Source: Paraburkholderia flagellata (GTDB taxonomy: Bacteria; Pseudomonadota; Gammaproteobacteria; Burkholderiales; Burkholderiaceae). Taken from it: a stretch of 64,000 nt of DNA. The translations under genes and the position numbers were made by a program. Position 1 is the first letter of the stretch, and the number at the start of each line of letters is the position of its first letter. The notes under the pieces were generated by a model. It was not told the DNA's origin, ran no database searches, and worked only from the letters and a program-made list of their open reading frames with translations. The stretch spans positions 434,001 to 498,000 of the forward strand of contig NZ_JAJEJT010000005.1 of NCBI RefSeq assembly GCF_021390645.1, written 5' to 3'. This document shows positions 53,597-62,826 of this stretch, piece after piece.

Positions 53597-54220
53597 ATGA
53601 GCGATATTTTTGCTTTTTCTGACGACCGCGAAACGTCGAGCGCCGCGAAAGTGCGCGCGCTCGAAGCGCTGCTGATCGAAAAGGGCATCATCGGCAGCGA
53701 TTCGGTCGATACGGTGCTGCGCCATTTCGAAACCGTGGCAGGCCCCTTCAACGGCGCAAAAATCGTTGCGCGTGCATGGGTCGATCCAGCCTACAAGGCG
53801 CGCCTGCTCGAAGACACGCCCGCTGCGATCGCCGAACTCGACCTGCCCGTCGGGATGACGGGCGCGGAAGGCGAGCACATGGCCGCGGTGGCCAACAGCG
53901 CCGATGTGCACAACCTCATCATCTGCACGCTGTGCTCGTGCTACCCGTGGCCGGTGCTCGGCCTGCCGCCCTACTGGTACAAGGACCCGGTGTTCCGCGC
54001 GCGCGGCGTGCGCGAGCCACGCGCTGTGCTCAGCGAGTTCGGCGTGGTGGTGCCGGAAGAGAAGGCCGTTAAGGTATGGGACAGCAGCGCGCAGATCCGC
54101 TGGTTTGTCGTGCCCGAGCGTCCAGCGAACACGGAGGGCATGAGCGAAGATGCGCTCGCCGCGCTCGTCACGCCCGAGTCGATGATGGGCGTCGCACTGG
54201 TTGCCGCACCGCAGGCGTAG
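53597..54220 (+). CDS. nthA: Nitrile hydratase subunit alpha, cobalt type
   Basis: 207 residues. The metal-binding claw motif is Cys110-Thr-Leu-Cys113-Ser-Cys115; threonine in the second position is characteristic of cobalt nitrile hydratases (iron enzymes have serine). The cysteines become sulfinic and sulfenic acids in active enzyme. Flanking family features are ARAWVDPAYKARLLEDTPAA and EPRAVLSEFGVVVPEEKAV. GGAGAG precedes the ATG. A cobalt permease gene in the same operon supports the cobalt assignment. Confidence 0.94.
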   Translation: MSDIFAFSDDRETSSAAKVRALEALLIEKGIIGSDSVDTVLRHFETVAGPFNGAKIVARAWVDPAYKARLLEDTPAAIAELDLPVGMTGAEGEHMAAVANSADVHNLIICTLCSCYPWPVLGLPPYWYKDPVFRARGVREPRAVLSEFGVVVPEEKAVKVWDSSAQIRWFVVPERPANTEGMSEDALAALVTPESMMGVALVAAPQA

Positions 54221-54229
54221 GAGCAGACG

Positions 54230-54625
54230 ATGTTCACTCGATTCGAGGAGTACGCCACGGCGTCGATGCTCGGTCACGCCGACTCTCCGCCACGCATCGA
54301 CGGCAAACTGCTGTTCACGAACCGCTGGGAGCGCGACGTGTTTGGCCTTGCGCTTTCGCTGGCGAAGGCCGGCTGCTTCGAGTGGGAGGACTTCCGCCAG
54401 TGCCTGATCGAAGCCATTGGCCGCTGGGAATCACTCGAATGCGCGCACCAGCCGCGCTGGGACTACTACGAACGCTTTTTCGAAGCGCTACTGAACGTAA
54501 TCGAGGCGAGCGGCACGCTCGACGCAGCGGAGTTGACGAGCGCACTCGCGCCACGCCCTGCGAGCCAGTTTGCACACATCGACCTGCAAAATCACGAAGG
54601 AGACACCCATGAGCCTCGCCACTGA
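54230..54625 (+). CDS. Nitrile hydratase accessory protein (P14K-like)
   Basis: 131 residues homologous to the N-terminal part of the beta subunit (FTNRWERDVFGLALSLAKAG, FEWEDFRQCLIEAIGRWES, WDYYERFFEALLNVIE). In cobalt enzymes this small protein acts as a self-subunit-swapping chaperone that brings cobalt-loaded alpha subunit to the holoenzyme. It begins 9 bp after the alpha stop and its 3' end overlaps the cobalt permease start, so translation is coupled. Confidence 0.88.
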   Translation: MFTRFEEYATASMLGHADSPPRIDGKLLFTNRWERDVFGLALSLAKAGCFEWEDFRQCLIEAIGRWESLECAHQPRWDYYERFFEALLNVIEASGTLDAAELTSALAPRPASQFAHIDLQNHEGDTHEPRH

Positions 54626-55658
54626 ACCGCTTCGCCCTCACGCGTCAAGCCGCTCGCGCATCGTCACCATGTACGCCACGCTGGCGCTCGTCAATATTCT
54701 CGCGTGGACCTGGGCGCTTATCGTGCTGCGCACGTCGCCCATGCTGCTCGGCACGGCGTTTCTCGCGTACAGCTTCGGCCTGCGCCACGCAATGGACGCC
54801 GACCACATCGCCGCGATCGACAACGTGACCCGCAAGCTGATGAACGACGGCAAACGGCCTGTGACAGTCGGCTTCTATTTCGCGCTCGGCCATTCGCTCA
54901 CGGTCGTGGTGGGCGCGCTCGTCGTCGCGCTTGCAACCCAGTCGCTTGCGCATCATTTCGAAGCGCTGCGCGAAGCTGGCGCCACAATCGGCACACTCGT
55001 GTCCGCGGTCTTTCTTCTCGCGATCGCAGCGCTCAACGTCGTGCTGCTGATCGATCTCGTGCGCGCCTTTCGCAAGGCCCGCCGCAGCGAGATCGGCGAC
55101 GCGCACAACAACAGCGTTGCCCCCCTTGCGGGCAATCTGCTCGCGCGCATGTTCCGCCCGCTCTTTGGGCTTGTGCGTGCGAGCTGGCTGATGCTTCCGC
55201 TCGGCGTTCTGTTCGGCCTGGGCTTCGAAACCGCCACTGAGGTGGCCCTGCTTGGCACCTCGGCGTCTCAGGCTTCGGCCGGCTTCTCTCTCTGGACGAT
55301 CCTCGCCTTTCCGTGCCTTTTCGCAGCGGGCATGCTCACCGTCGACACGACCGATGGCATCCTCATGCTCGGCGCCTATGGGTGGGCTTTCATCAAGCCT
55401 TTGCGCAAGTTGTACTACAACCTGACGATCACGCTGATATCGACGCTCGTCGCCGCGCTGATCGGGGGTATCGAGGCACTGGGGCTCGCCGCGCAGATGC
55501 TCAATCTCTCCGGCCCGTTCTGGCGCTTCATCGATACCCTCAACGGCAATTTCGGGCTGCTCGGCTACGGCATCGTCGTGATCTTTACGGTTGGCTGGCT
55601 CGCCTCGGCGATGCTATATAAACTGAAGGACTACGAGCGAGGGGCGTCGGCGGCATGA
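54609..55658 (+). CDS. HoxN/NixA/NhlF family nickel/cobalt transporter
   Basis: 349 residues with about eight membrane segments and the NiCoT signatures: RHAMDADHIAAIDN in helix II (metal selectivity), FALGHSLTVV, LGFETATEVALL (commonly FDTATE, here Glu for Asp) and LTVDTTDGILM. These permeases import Co2+ or Ni2+; NhlF accompanies cobalt nitrile hydratase in Rhodococcus. The start at 54609 has AAGGAG upstream. Operon context makes cobalt the likely ion. Confidence 0.9.
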   Translation: MSLATEPLRPHASSRSRIVTMYATLALVNILAWTWALIVLRTSPMLLGTAFLAYSFGLRHAMDADHIAAIDNVTRKLMNDGKRPVTVGFYFALGHSLTVVVGALVVALATQSLAHHFEALREAGATIGTLVSAVFLLAIAALNVVLLIDLVRAFRKARRSEIGDAHNNSVAPLAGNLLARMFRPLFGLVRASWLMLPLGVLFGLGFETATEVALLGTSASQASAGFSLWTILAFPCLFAAGMLTVDTTDGILMLGAYGWAFIKPLRKLYYNLTITLISTLVAALIGGIEALGLAAQMLNLSGPFWRFIDTLNGNFGLLGYGIVVIFTVGWLASAMLYKLKDYERGASAA

Positions 55659-55731
55659 ACAGGAACGGCTTGGCGAGACCGGGGCCGCGGTCGGCCGGCG
55701 GCCTCCCTTCCACTGTCTGCGAGTGAGCGCA

Positions 55732-56769
55732 ATGAACCGCATCAAGGTCGGCATGGTGGTATTCCCGGGATTTCAGTTGCTTGATATTGCGGGCCCACGC
55801 GATGCATTCGCCGAGGTCCGCGTCCTGAGCCGGGGAGAATGCGAGTACGAGATCCTGACGGTCGGCACGACGCGCGGCGCGATCCAGTCGTCGAGCGGCA
55901 TGACGATCGTGCCGGAGCGCACGATTTTCGACGCCTGCCCTGACTTCGACACTGTGATCGTGCCTGGCGGCCTCGGGATCTTCGAGATCTTCGACGACCC
56001 GGCGCTCAGCGAATGGCTGCACGCGCAATACCGGCGTGCACGTCGCGTCTGTGCCATTTGCAACGGTCTTTTCGCTCTGGGCTCCGCGGGCCTGCTCGAC
56101 AACCGCGTGGTCACCACGCATTGGATGGACGTGCCCCGGCTCGCCACGACCTTTCCGAAATCGCGCATCGAGCCCGATCACATCTATGTGAAAGACGGCG
56201 GCATCTACACGACGGCAGGCGTGACAGCGGGGATCGACCTTGCGCTCGCGTTGATTGAGGAAGACTACGGACGCGCGATGGCGCTGGACGTCGCGAAGTA
56301 CCTCATCGTGTACCTGCGGCGAGCCGGCGGTCAGTCGCAGTTCAGCCCGCTGCTGGAATCGCAGGCAGCGCCGCATTCGCAAACCACATCACTGCAGCAA
56401 TACATTCTCGACAACCTGCAAATCGACCACACGGTCGCTTCGCTCGCCGAGCGCGTGCACATGAGCGCGCGCAATCTCGCACGAACATTCAGCAAGGAAT
56501 GCGGCGTCACGCCCATGACATTTCTCGCCAATGCACGCATCGACGCGGCACGGCGCTACCTGGAAGGCACAGATTTGTCCTTGCGGGAGATTGCGAAACG
56601 CTGCGGCTTCGACAGCACCGATGCGCTGCGGCGTGTGTTCGCGCGTCGCCTGCAGATCAATCCTGCGGACTATCGCGCACGCTTTCGCACGGAGCGAACG
56701 ACAGGCATATTGCCTCCGAGGCCGACTAACGGCGAGACGCTTGCAAAGCGCGTTGCGCGCGGCCGCTAA
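55732..56769 (+). CDS. GlxA-type regulator: DJ-1/PfpI-like domain plus AraC HTH
   Basis: 345 residues. The N-terminal class I glutamine-amidotransferase-like domain (MVVFPGFQLLDIAGPRDAFA, VIVPGGLGIFEIF, VCAICNGLFALGSAGLLDN) is a ligand-sensing module, and the C-terminal 100 residues are an AraC HTH pair (LAERVHMSARNLARTFSKEC, LREIAKRCGFDSTDALRRVF). GbdR, ArgR and CdhR, which sense betaines or amino acids, share this layout. It lies on the same strand 73 bp after the cobalt permease and may regulate the nitrile hydratase operon. Confidence 0.9.
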   Translation: MNRIKVGMVVFPGFQLLDIAGPRDAFAEVRVLSRGECEYEILTVGTTRGAIQSSSGMTIVPERTIFDACPDFDTVIVPGGLGIFEIFDDPALSEWLHAQYRRARRVCAICNGLFALGSAGLLDNRVVTTHWMDVPRLATTFPKSRIEPDHIYVKDGGIYTTAGVTAGIDLALALIEEDYGRAMALDVAKYLIVYLRRAGGQSQFSPLLESQAAPHSQTTSLQQYILDNLQIDHTVASLAERVHMSARNLARTFSKECGVTPMTFLANARIDAARRYLEGTDLSLREIAKRCGFDSTDALRRVFARRLQINPADYRARFRTERTTGILPPRPTNGETLAKRVARGR

Positions 56770-56792
56770 GGTGCACCCCCTTACGTCAGCGC

Positions 56793-57263
56793 TCACGCCG
56801 CGACCTGATCGGCACTCCTGACCACGGCTGCCCTCGCGCGTATGCGATCCAGAGCGTCGTAAGCTGTTGCCAGCGCGCCAACCGGAACATACTGGAGCAG
56901 CTTGTCGTAAGCCGTCACGAACGGCGCGAACGCCGCCACTCCGCGTTCGTCAAGGCGCCATTCTCCGGTCCGCTCGGCCCAAGCGAATGAACGCGCCACT
57001 GAGCCATCGGCATCGTCGATCTGCTCCTGGCTCGTGATGCAATAGCCCAGTTCGACCATGTACGCCACAAGACACATGATATCGGCAAGCAAGCGGATGG
57101 ACGACGCACTGCCCTTACCTCGCCGTAGAAGATCCAGCGCAATGTGGGCGCGCAATGCCGTGAAACTGGATGCCGCCCGGGGAAGCGGCAGCAGGCGCGC
57201 CTTCGAATGCTGCGCTTGAGTCGAGCGCACATTGCGCGAGATTCTGTGGTTTGTCTTTGCCAT
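56793..57263 (-). CDS. Hypothetical protein of about 156 residues
   Basis: The frame (MAKTNHRISRNVRSTQAQHS at the start) is basic at the amino end and helical further on (LADIMCLVAYMVELGYCITS, VTAYDKLLQYVPVGALATAY). I do not recognise the family; similar Burkholderia proteins exist by general impression only. An upstream in-frame ATG at 57326 gives 177 residues. It is convergent with the AraC-type regulator gene and co-oriented with the FmdB-type gene. Confidence 0.65.
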   Translation of the reverse strand: MAKTNHRISRNVRSTQAQHSKARLLPLPRAASSFTALRAHIALDLLRRGKGSASSIRLLADIMCLVAYMVELGYCITSQEQIDDADGSVARSFAWAERTGEWRLDERGVAAFAPFVTAYDKLLQYVPVGALATAYDALDRIRARAAVVRSADQVAA

Positions 57264-57505
57264 TGCCTGCAAATATTCAGCTTGGTTCGTTTGCGCACTA
57301 AATCGGGCACGCGGCGCTTCTTCCAATTGAATATGCGCCCGACGCGATTAACGTGATTCGCGGCCGCGAAGGGCGATTGTTTCAACTTCTTGCGCAAGGC
57401 GCCAGCACGTACCTGCTGGAGCCATGCTTACCGGGAGGAAACAAATTGCCAGGGACGGCGAGAGCGGCAGCCATGACCTTAAAGCCAAAATGGACTACCG
57501 CTGCG

Positions 57506-57733
57506 TCAGCGACAACATCGGCATCCACCCCAATGCCGCATTCCGTATGATCCAGCCGCGGCATGGGTATCAGGAGCGTTTCCGTTTGACGTCAGCAAAA
57601 GCGATACCGACGCCTGTATACGGTCCGCCGGCACGCCGCACGTGGAGCAAGGTACGGGGCAATCACGTTCAGCAAGCTTGCGCATCGCCTCAAAGACGCC
57701 GCACGCTTCGCATCGGTAATCGTACAAAGGCAT
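57506..57733 (-). CDS. fmdB: FmdB-family zinc ribbon protein
   Basis: 75 residues: an N-terminal zinc ribbon (MPLYDYRCEACG ... CPVPCSTCG, four cysteines) and a C-terminal cysteine cluster (HWGGCRCCR). FmdB was described with formamidase/acetamidase, where it may regulate or help assemble the amidase. AAGGAGG with 7-base spacing precedes the ATG, so this is a genuine gene. No amidase gene is in the window, but the neighbouring nitrile hydratase makes amides, which suggests a functional link. Confidence 0.85.
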   Translation of the reverse strand: MPLYDYRCEACGVFEAMRKLAERDCPVPCSTCGVPADRIQASVSLLLTSNGNAPDTHAAAGSYGMRHWGGCRCCR

Positions 57734-58181
57734 TTTTAACCTCCTTCAAGCAGGGGTAATGGCATTGCGCACGGCGTCACGGCGAGTTCGTGACAACCAT
57801 TGTCAATTACGCTGCGCTTGCCATCAACACTCGCTATACGTCGATTTCTGCCAAATTCGGCGTAATCCAGGCACATCTGGGAAGGCACCAAGATTCATAG
57901 TTTCCACGAGGAAACAAAGTAATCTGGGAGTAACTTTCCTTAAACACAGTGCGTGGGAAATTCGGCGATCCGAAAGGCCGTTAATAACTCGTAACAAAAG
58001 CGCTCTCTCAATCGCAGGGGCAATCCGACCTTTGTCCGAACCCTCTTTTACTGTCTCATTAAGCCACTGTTTTCCCAATGAAAACCTGGAATCCGAACAC
58101 ACTGACCGCGCCCGATCACCTGGTATGGACAGCCGTTTAATGTGCCATCCTGACGAAATGTCACCAGCAAGAAGTTGATCC
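57734..58181. other. Intergenic region, nothing recognised
   Basis: About 450 bp with lower GC than the flanks and no plausible coding frame on either strand. It separates the FmdB-type gene from the efflux operon. Confidence 0.5.
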
Positions 58182-58198
58182 TTTGTGTACATTCCGGC

Positions 58199-58214
58199 TT
58201 TGTACGTTTGTACG
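58199..58214 (+). repeat. Tandem direct repeat TTTGTACG x2 upstream of the RND operon
   Basis: Two adjacent identical 8-bp units, preceded at 58183-58189 by a related TTGTGTA word. Lies about 210 bp before the RND gene start. Could be a regulator site for the efflux operon; no regulator gene is adjacent. Confidence 0.35.
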
Positions 58215-58421
58215 CGCTTGAGTCACGAAGGACGCACGCATCGCAATGCGCCTTCGCGGACGACTCCAACGTGCCATAGCATCAGACAGCGGCCGCAAGG
58301 AAGGCGTGCCGCTCCCAGCGCGTTGACGAACGCTATCGAAGCAAAGTGCGATGTTCGCCGTGACTCGTTCGGGCGAACGCGCCCGCTTTTCCCAGTAACT
58401 GTGCTTTGCAGGAAAATCCAC

Positions 58422-61400
58422 ATGCTCGGCCTGGTACGTATCGCGCTTCGGCGGCCATACACCTTTGTCGTGCTGGCAATCATCATTTTCATCATCGGAC
58501 CGCTGTCCGCGATGAAAACGCCAACCGACATCTTTCCCGACATCCGCATTCCCGTCATCAGCGTCGTGTGGCAATACACCGGGCTGCCACCGGATCAGAT
58601 GGCGGGTCGAATCACGTCGCCCTTTGAGCGGACAATTACGACCACCGTCAACGACGTCGAACATATCGAAGCTGAATCGGTGGCTGGATTCGGCATTATC
58701 AAGATCTTCTTTCAGCCCGGCGTCAATATCGCCACCGCGAATGCCCAGGTGACCGCAGTCGCACAGACACAGTTGCGGCAATTGCCAGCGGGCACGACAC
58801 CACCGCTGATCCTGAACTACAACGCTTCGACGGTGCCGATCATCCAGCTCGCGCTGTCGGGCAACGGGCTCAGCGAACAGAATCTCGGCGATCTCGGACT
58901 TAACCAGTTGCGTCCGCAACTTGTTACGGTTGCGGGGGCAGCCATACCCTATCCGTTCGGCGGCAAGACGCGCCAGGTCCAGATCGACGTCGATCCGGCG
59001 AAACTACAGGCTCGTGGCCTCTCCGCGCAGGACGTCGCCAACGCACTCGCGATGCAAAACCTGATCACGCCTGTCGGCACCGCAAAAATGGGGGATCACG
59101 AGTACACGCTGCAACTCAACGATGCACCCGCTGCAATACGCGAACTGGGCGACCTGCCCGTCAAGGCCGTGAACGGTACGACCGTCTATATTCGGGACGT
59201 TGCGAACGTGACCGACGGCAGCCCGCCCCAGACTAATATCGTGCACGTGAACGGTCACCGCTCCGTGCTGATGACGGTCCTGAAGAACGGCTCCGTGTCG
59301 ACGCTCGGGATCATCGCAGGAATCAGGCAGCATCTCGCCGATGCACGGGCCGCATTGCCGGACAATCTGCAGGTCGCCGCAATCGGCGACCAGTCGCTGT
59401 TTGTGCGCGCAGCAATCGGCGGCGTGGCGCGCGAGGCGGTGATCGCTGCGGTGCTGACCAGCCTGATGATCCTGCTATTCCTGGGTAGCTGGCGATCCAC
59501 GATCATCATCGCGACATCGATCCCTCTCTCGATTCTCGGCTCCATCGCAGCGCTCTCGGCACTCGGCGAAACGCTGAACATCATGACACTTGGCGGTCTG
59601 GCGCTCGCTGTCGGCATTCTTGTCGACGACGCGACGGTGACGATCGAAAACATCAACTGGCACCTCGAACACGGCAAGCCTGTCGAGACCGCGATTCTCG
59701 ATGGTGCCGCGCAAATCGTCACGCCCGCATTTGTCTCATTGCTTTGCATCTGCATCGTGTTCGTACCCATGTTTTTTCTGAACGGCGTGGCGCGTTTTCT
59801 ATTTGTCCCCATGGCCGAGGCGGTGATCTTCGCGATGGTGTCGTCCTTCATTCTGTCGCGCACGCTGGTCCCGACCATGGCGAACTTCCTGCTGCACCCC
59901 CACGTCGTTGCACACGACGAGCATGACGCCCGGCGGCCTGGCCCACTGGCGCGTTTCCAGAAGGGCTTCGAGGCGCGCTTTGAAAACGTACGCTCGGGGT
60001 ATCGCGGCCTGCTCGAACTGGCGCTTGCAAATCGCAGGACCTTCGTCGGCTGTTTCCTCGGCTTCGTGTTGCTCTCATTTGCACTCCTGCCATTTCTTGG
60101 CCGCAACTTCTTTCCTGCCGTGGACGCGGGCCAGATCCTGCTGCACGTACGTGCGCCTATCGGCGAGCGCGTCGAGAAGACGTCGGAGATCATCGCCGGC
60201 GTCGAAGGCGCCGTGCGTCGGATCGTGCCGCCAGCGGAGCTTGGCACCGTGGTCGATAACATTGGCTTGCCGGTTAGCGGCATCAACACCGCGTACAACA
60301 ACACGGGCATCATCGGTTCCCAGGACGGTGACATCCAGATCGAGCTGAACGAAGGACACAGGCCAACCGCCGAATATGTGCGCGAAATGCGGGAACAGCT
60401 ACCCCGCGCGTTTCCCGGCGTGACGTTCTCATTTCCCCCGGCTGACATCATCAGCCAGATCCTGAATTTCGGGTCGCCGGCTCCCATCGACCTGCAAGTG
60501 CGCGGCAACAATCTCGCAGGCAACTTCGACTACACGAATCTGCTGCTGCGTGACATTCGCCGGGTGCCGGGCGTTGTCGACGCGCGTATCGAGCAGTCGC
60601 GTGCCAACCCGACGTTCAACGTCGATGTCGACCGCACGCGCGCGCAATTGCTCGGCATCACCGAGAGGGACGTGACGAACAGCATGGTTGTGAATCTCGC
60701 GGGTTCGAGCCAGGTCGCTCCGACTTTCTGGCTCAATAACGCCAACGGTGTGTCGTACCCGATCGTGATGCAGACGCCCCAGTACAGTCTCGATACGCTG
60801 TCGTCGTTGCAGAATCTGCCGATAACGTCTTCGACCTCTGCGTTAAGCGGCCCGCAGATTCTCGGCGGCCTGGCCACGTTCGACCGCACGAGCAGCAACT
60901 CGATCGTGAGCCAGTACAACATCCAGCCGATGGTCGAAATCTTCGCGACGACGCAGGACCGCGATCTCGGCGCGGTTGCATCCGATATCCAGAAGGTGGT
61001 CGCGAGTCATGCGAAATCACTGCCGAAAGGCTCGTCAGTCGCTTTGCTCGGCCAGGTGCAAACCATGAACAGCGCCTTCACCGGCATGCTGTTTGGCCTG
61101 ATCGGCGCTGTGGCGCTGATCTATCTGCTGATCGTCGTGAACTTTCAGTCGTGGGCCGACCCGTTCGTGATCGTGTCGGCGCTGCCGGCAGCGCTCGCCG
61201 GCATCGTATGGATGTTGTTCCTGACGCATACCACGCTATCGGTGCCAGCGCTGACCGGAGCGATCATGTGCATGGGTGTCGCGACCGCAAACTCGATTCT
61301 CGTCGTGAGCTTTTGCCGCGAGCGGCTCGCCGCGCACGGCGACCCGCTCAAGGCCGCACTTGAGGCCGGATTTACGCGCTTTCGACCGGTGCTCATGACC

Positions 61401-61622
61401 GCGCTGTCAATGATCATCGGCATGGCGCCGATGGCGCTCGCGCTCGGAGAAGGCGGCGAACAGAATGCGCCACTTGGCCGCGCGGTGATCGGCGGTCTGC
61501 TTTTTGCGACGACGGCGTCGCTCTTTTTCGTCCCCGTCGTTTTCTGCATTATCCACGCGCGCCGCGCTCGCGCGGCGACCCCCGGCTCGTTTGCCTCGGA
61601 AGGTACCGCTCATGTCGTCTGA
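58422..61622 (+). CDS. RND efflux permease (AcrB/MdtB-like inner membrane pump)
   Basis: 1066 residues. It begins MLGLVRIALRRPYTFVVLAI with the first membrane helix, has two large periplasmic loops, and carries the proton-relay aspartate pair in helix 4 (GILVDDATVTIENINWH). The C-terminal half repeats the fold (LIVVNFQSWADPF, then GVATANSILVVSFCRERL). The length is standard for HAE/MFP-type RND pumps. AGGA lies eight bases before the ATG; the longer frame from 58185 is not protein-like. The stop overlaps the adaptor gene start. The substrate is unknown. Confidence 0.93.
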   Translation: MLGLVRIALRRPYTFVVLAIIIFIIGPLSAMKTPTDIFPDIRIPVISVVWQYTGLPPDQMAGRITSPFERTITTTVNDVEHIEAESVAGFGIIKIFFQPGVNIATANAQVTAVAQTQLRQLPAGTTPPLILNYNASTVPIIQLALSGNGLSEQNLGDLGLNQLRPQLVTVAGAAIPYPFGGKTRQVQIDVDPAKLQARGLSAQDVANALAMQNLITPVGTAKMGDHEYTLQLNDAPAAIRELGDLPVKAVNGTTVYIRDVANVTDGSPPQTNIVHVNGHRSVLMTVLKNGSVSTLGIIAGIRQHLADARAALPDNLQVAAIGDQSLFVRAAIGGVAREAVIAAVLTSLMILLFLGSWRSTIIIATSIPLSILGSIAALSALGETLNIMTLGGLALAVGILVDDATVTIENINWHLEHGKPVETAILDGAAQIVTPAFVSLLCICIVFVPMFFLNGVARFLFVPMAEAVIFAMVSSFILSRTLVPTMANFLLHPHVVAHDEHDARRPGPLARFQKGFEARFENVRSGYRGLLELALANRRTFVGCFLGFVLLSFALLPFLGRNFFPAVDAGQILLHVRAPIGERVEKTSEIIAGVEGAVRRIVPPAELGTVVDNIGLPVSGINTAYNNTGIIGSQDGDIQIELNEGHRPTAEYVREMREQLPRAFPGVTFSFPPADIISQILNFGSPAPIDLQVRGNNLAGNFDYTNLLLRDIRRVPGVVDARIEQSRANPTFNVDVDRTRAQLLGITERDVTNSMVVNLAGSSQVAPTFWLNNANGVSYPIVMQTPQYSLDTLSSLQNLPITSSTSALSGPQILGGLATFDRTSSNSIVSQYNIQPMVEIFATTQDRDLGAVASDIQKVVASHAKSLPKGSSVALLGQVQTMNSAFTGMLFGLIGAVALIYLLIVVNFQSWADPFVIVSALPAALAGIVWMLFLTHTTLSVPALTGAIMCMGVATANSILVVSFCRERLAAHGDPLKAALEAGFTRFRPVLMTALSMIIGMAPMALALGEGGEQNAPLGRAVIGGLLFATTASLFFVPVVFCIIHARRARAATPGSFASEGTAHVV

Positions 61623-62826
61623 ACCGATTGAATCCGCCCGCGAGTCCGTTTCTGAGCCCGGCATCGCACGCACGCGAGCACCCCGGCGGCTCGCGGCCGC
61701 GACTCTTGCAGGCGCCGCGATTGTCGTGGTCGCCGTCGTATCGGGTCTCGTGCTGCGCGCCGCGGATGCGCGCAAGCTGAAAGCCTGGACGGATGCACAG
61801 GCCGTGCCGACCGTGAGCGTGATCGCGCCCGCACGCGAAGGAAGCGGCCCCGTGCTCACGCTCCCTTCCGAACTGCAGGCTTACTCGCGCGCACCGATCT
61901 TCGCGCGCGTAAGCGGTTATCTAAAGGCGTGGAATGTCGATATTGGCGCGCACGTGAAGACGGGGCAAACGCTCGCCGAAATCGAAACGCCAGAGCTTGA
62001 CCAGCAACTCGCGCAGGCCAGAGCCGATCTCGACACCGCCAAGGCCAATGCGGCACTGGCGCAGACGACGGCGCAACGCTGGCAGGCGATGCTTGGCACG
62101 GACGCGGTCGCCCAGCAGGACGTCGACCAGCGCACGGGCGACTACGCAGCCAAGAAAGCGATCGTCGCTGCTGCACAAGCGAACGTCGACCGCCTTGTCG
62201 CGATGAAAGGCTTCGCCCGGATCGTTGCGCCGTTCGATGGCGTCGTCACCGCGCGTGACACCGATGTCGGCGCGCTGATCAACGCGGGCAGCGCAGGCGC
62301 GGGGCAGGAACTGTTCGCCGTGTCCGACGTGAAGCAGTTGCGCGTTTATGTGCAGGTGCCGCAGAACTACGTGCCGTTGATCCACGAGGGTACGACCGCC
62401 ACGCTTACCGTGCCTGCATACCCGGACCAGCACTTCACTGCGCAGGTGATTGCATCGGCTGATGCCGTCAACGCGAATTCGGGCTCGACGCTGGTGCAAC
62501 TGCTCGTCGACAACAGCGAAGGCAAACTGCTGCCTGGCGGTTTCGCGAGCCTGCAGTTCAAGCTGCCCGTTCAAGCGAACGCACTGCGCGTGCCGGCAAG
62601 CGCACTGGTGTTCGACAGCCACGGGCTGCGCATTGCCACACTCGACACAGGTGGCCACGTGCGCTTCAAGGACGTAACGATTGCGCGCGACCTGGGCGAC
62701 GCCGTCGAGATCGGTTCGGGTCTCAAGCCGAACGACCGTGTGATCGATATGCCACCCGATGGGCTCGCCAACGGCGACTCTGTCGAAGTCGCGACGGGCG
62801 GCAACAAGGTAAGCGCCCATGGCTAA
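61612..62826 (+). CDS. RND periplasmic adaptor (membrane fusion protein)
   Basis: 404 residues: an N-terminal membrane segment (LAAATLAGAAIVVVAVVSGL), the lipoyl/barrel-sandwich parts (GYLKAWNVDIGAHVKTGQTL, FARIVAPFDGVVTARDTDVG), an alpha-helical hairpin rich in Ala/Gln/Asp, and a C-terminal beta-barrel and membrane-proximal domain. It joins pump and outer membrane channel. Its start overlaps the pump stop by 11 bp, and its own stop overlaps the next start, so all three are translationally coupled. Confidence 0.92.
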   Translation: MSSEPIESARESVSEPGIARTRAPRRLAAATLAGAAIVVVAVVSGLVLRAADARKLKAWTDAQAVPTVSVIAPAREGSGPVLTLPSELQAYSRAPIFARVSGYLKAWNVDIGAHVKTGQTLAEIETPELDQQLAQARADLDTAKANAALAQTTAQRWQAMLGTDAVAQQDVDQRTGDYAAKKAIVAAAQANVDRLVAMKGFARIVAPFDGVVTARDTDVGALINAGSAGAGQELFAVSDVKQLRVYVQVPQNYVPLIHEGTTATLTVPAYPDQHFTAQVIASADAVNANSGSTLVQLLVDNSEGKLLPGGFASLQFKLPVQANALRVPASALVFDSHGLRIATLDTGGHVRFKDVTIARDLGDAVEIGSGLKPNDRVIDMPPDGLANGDSVEVATGGNKVSAHG

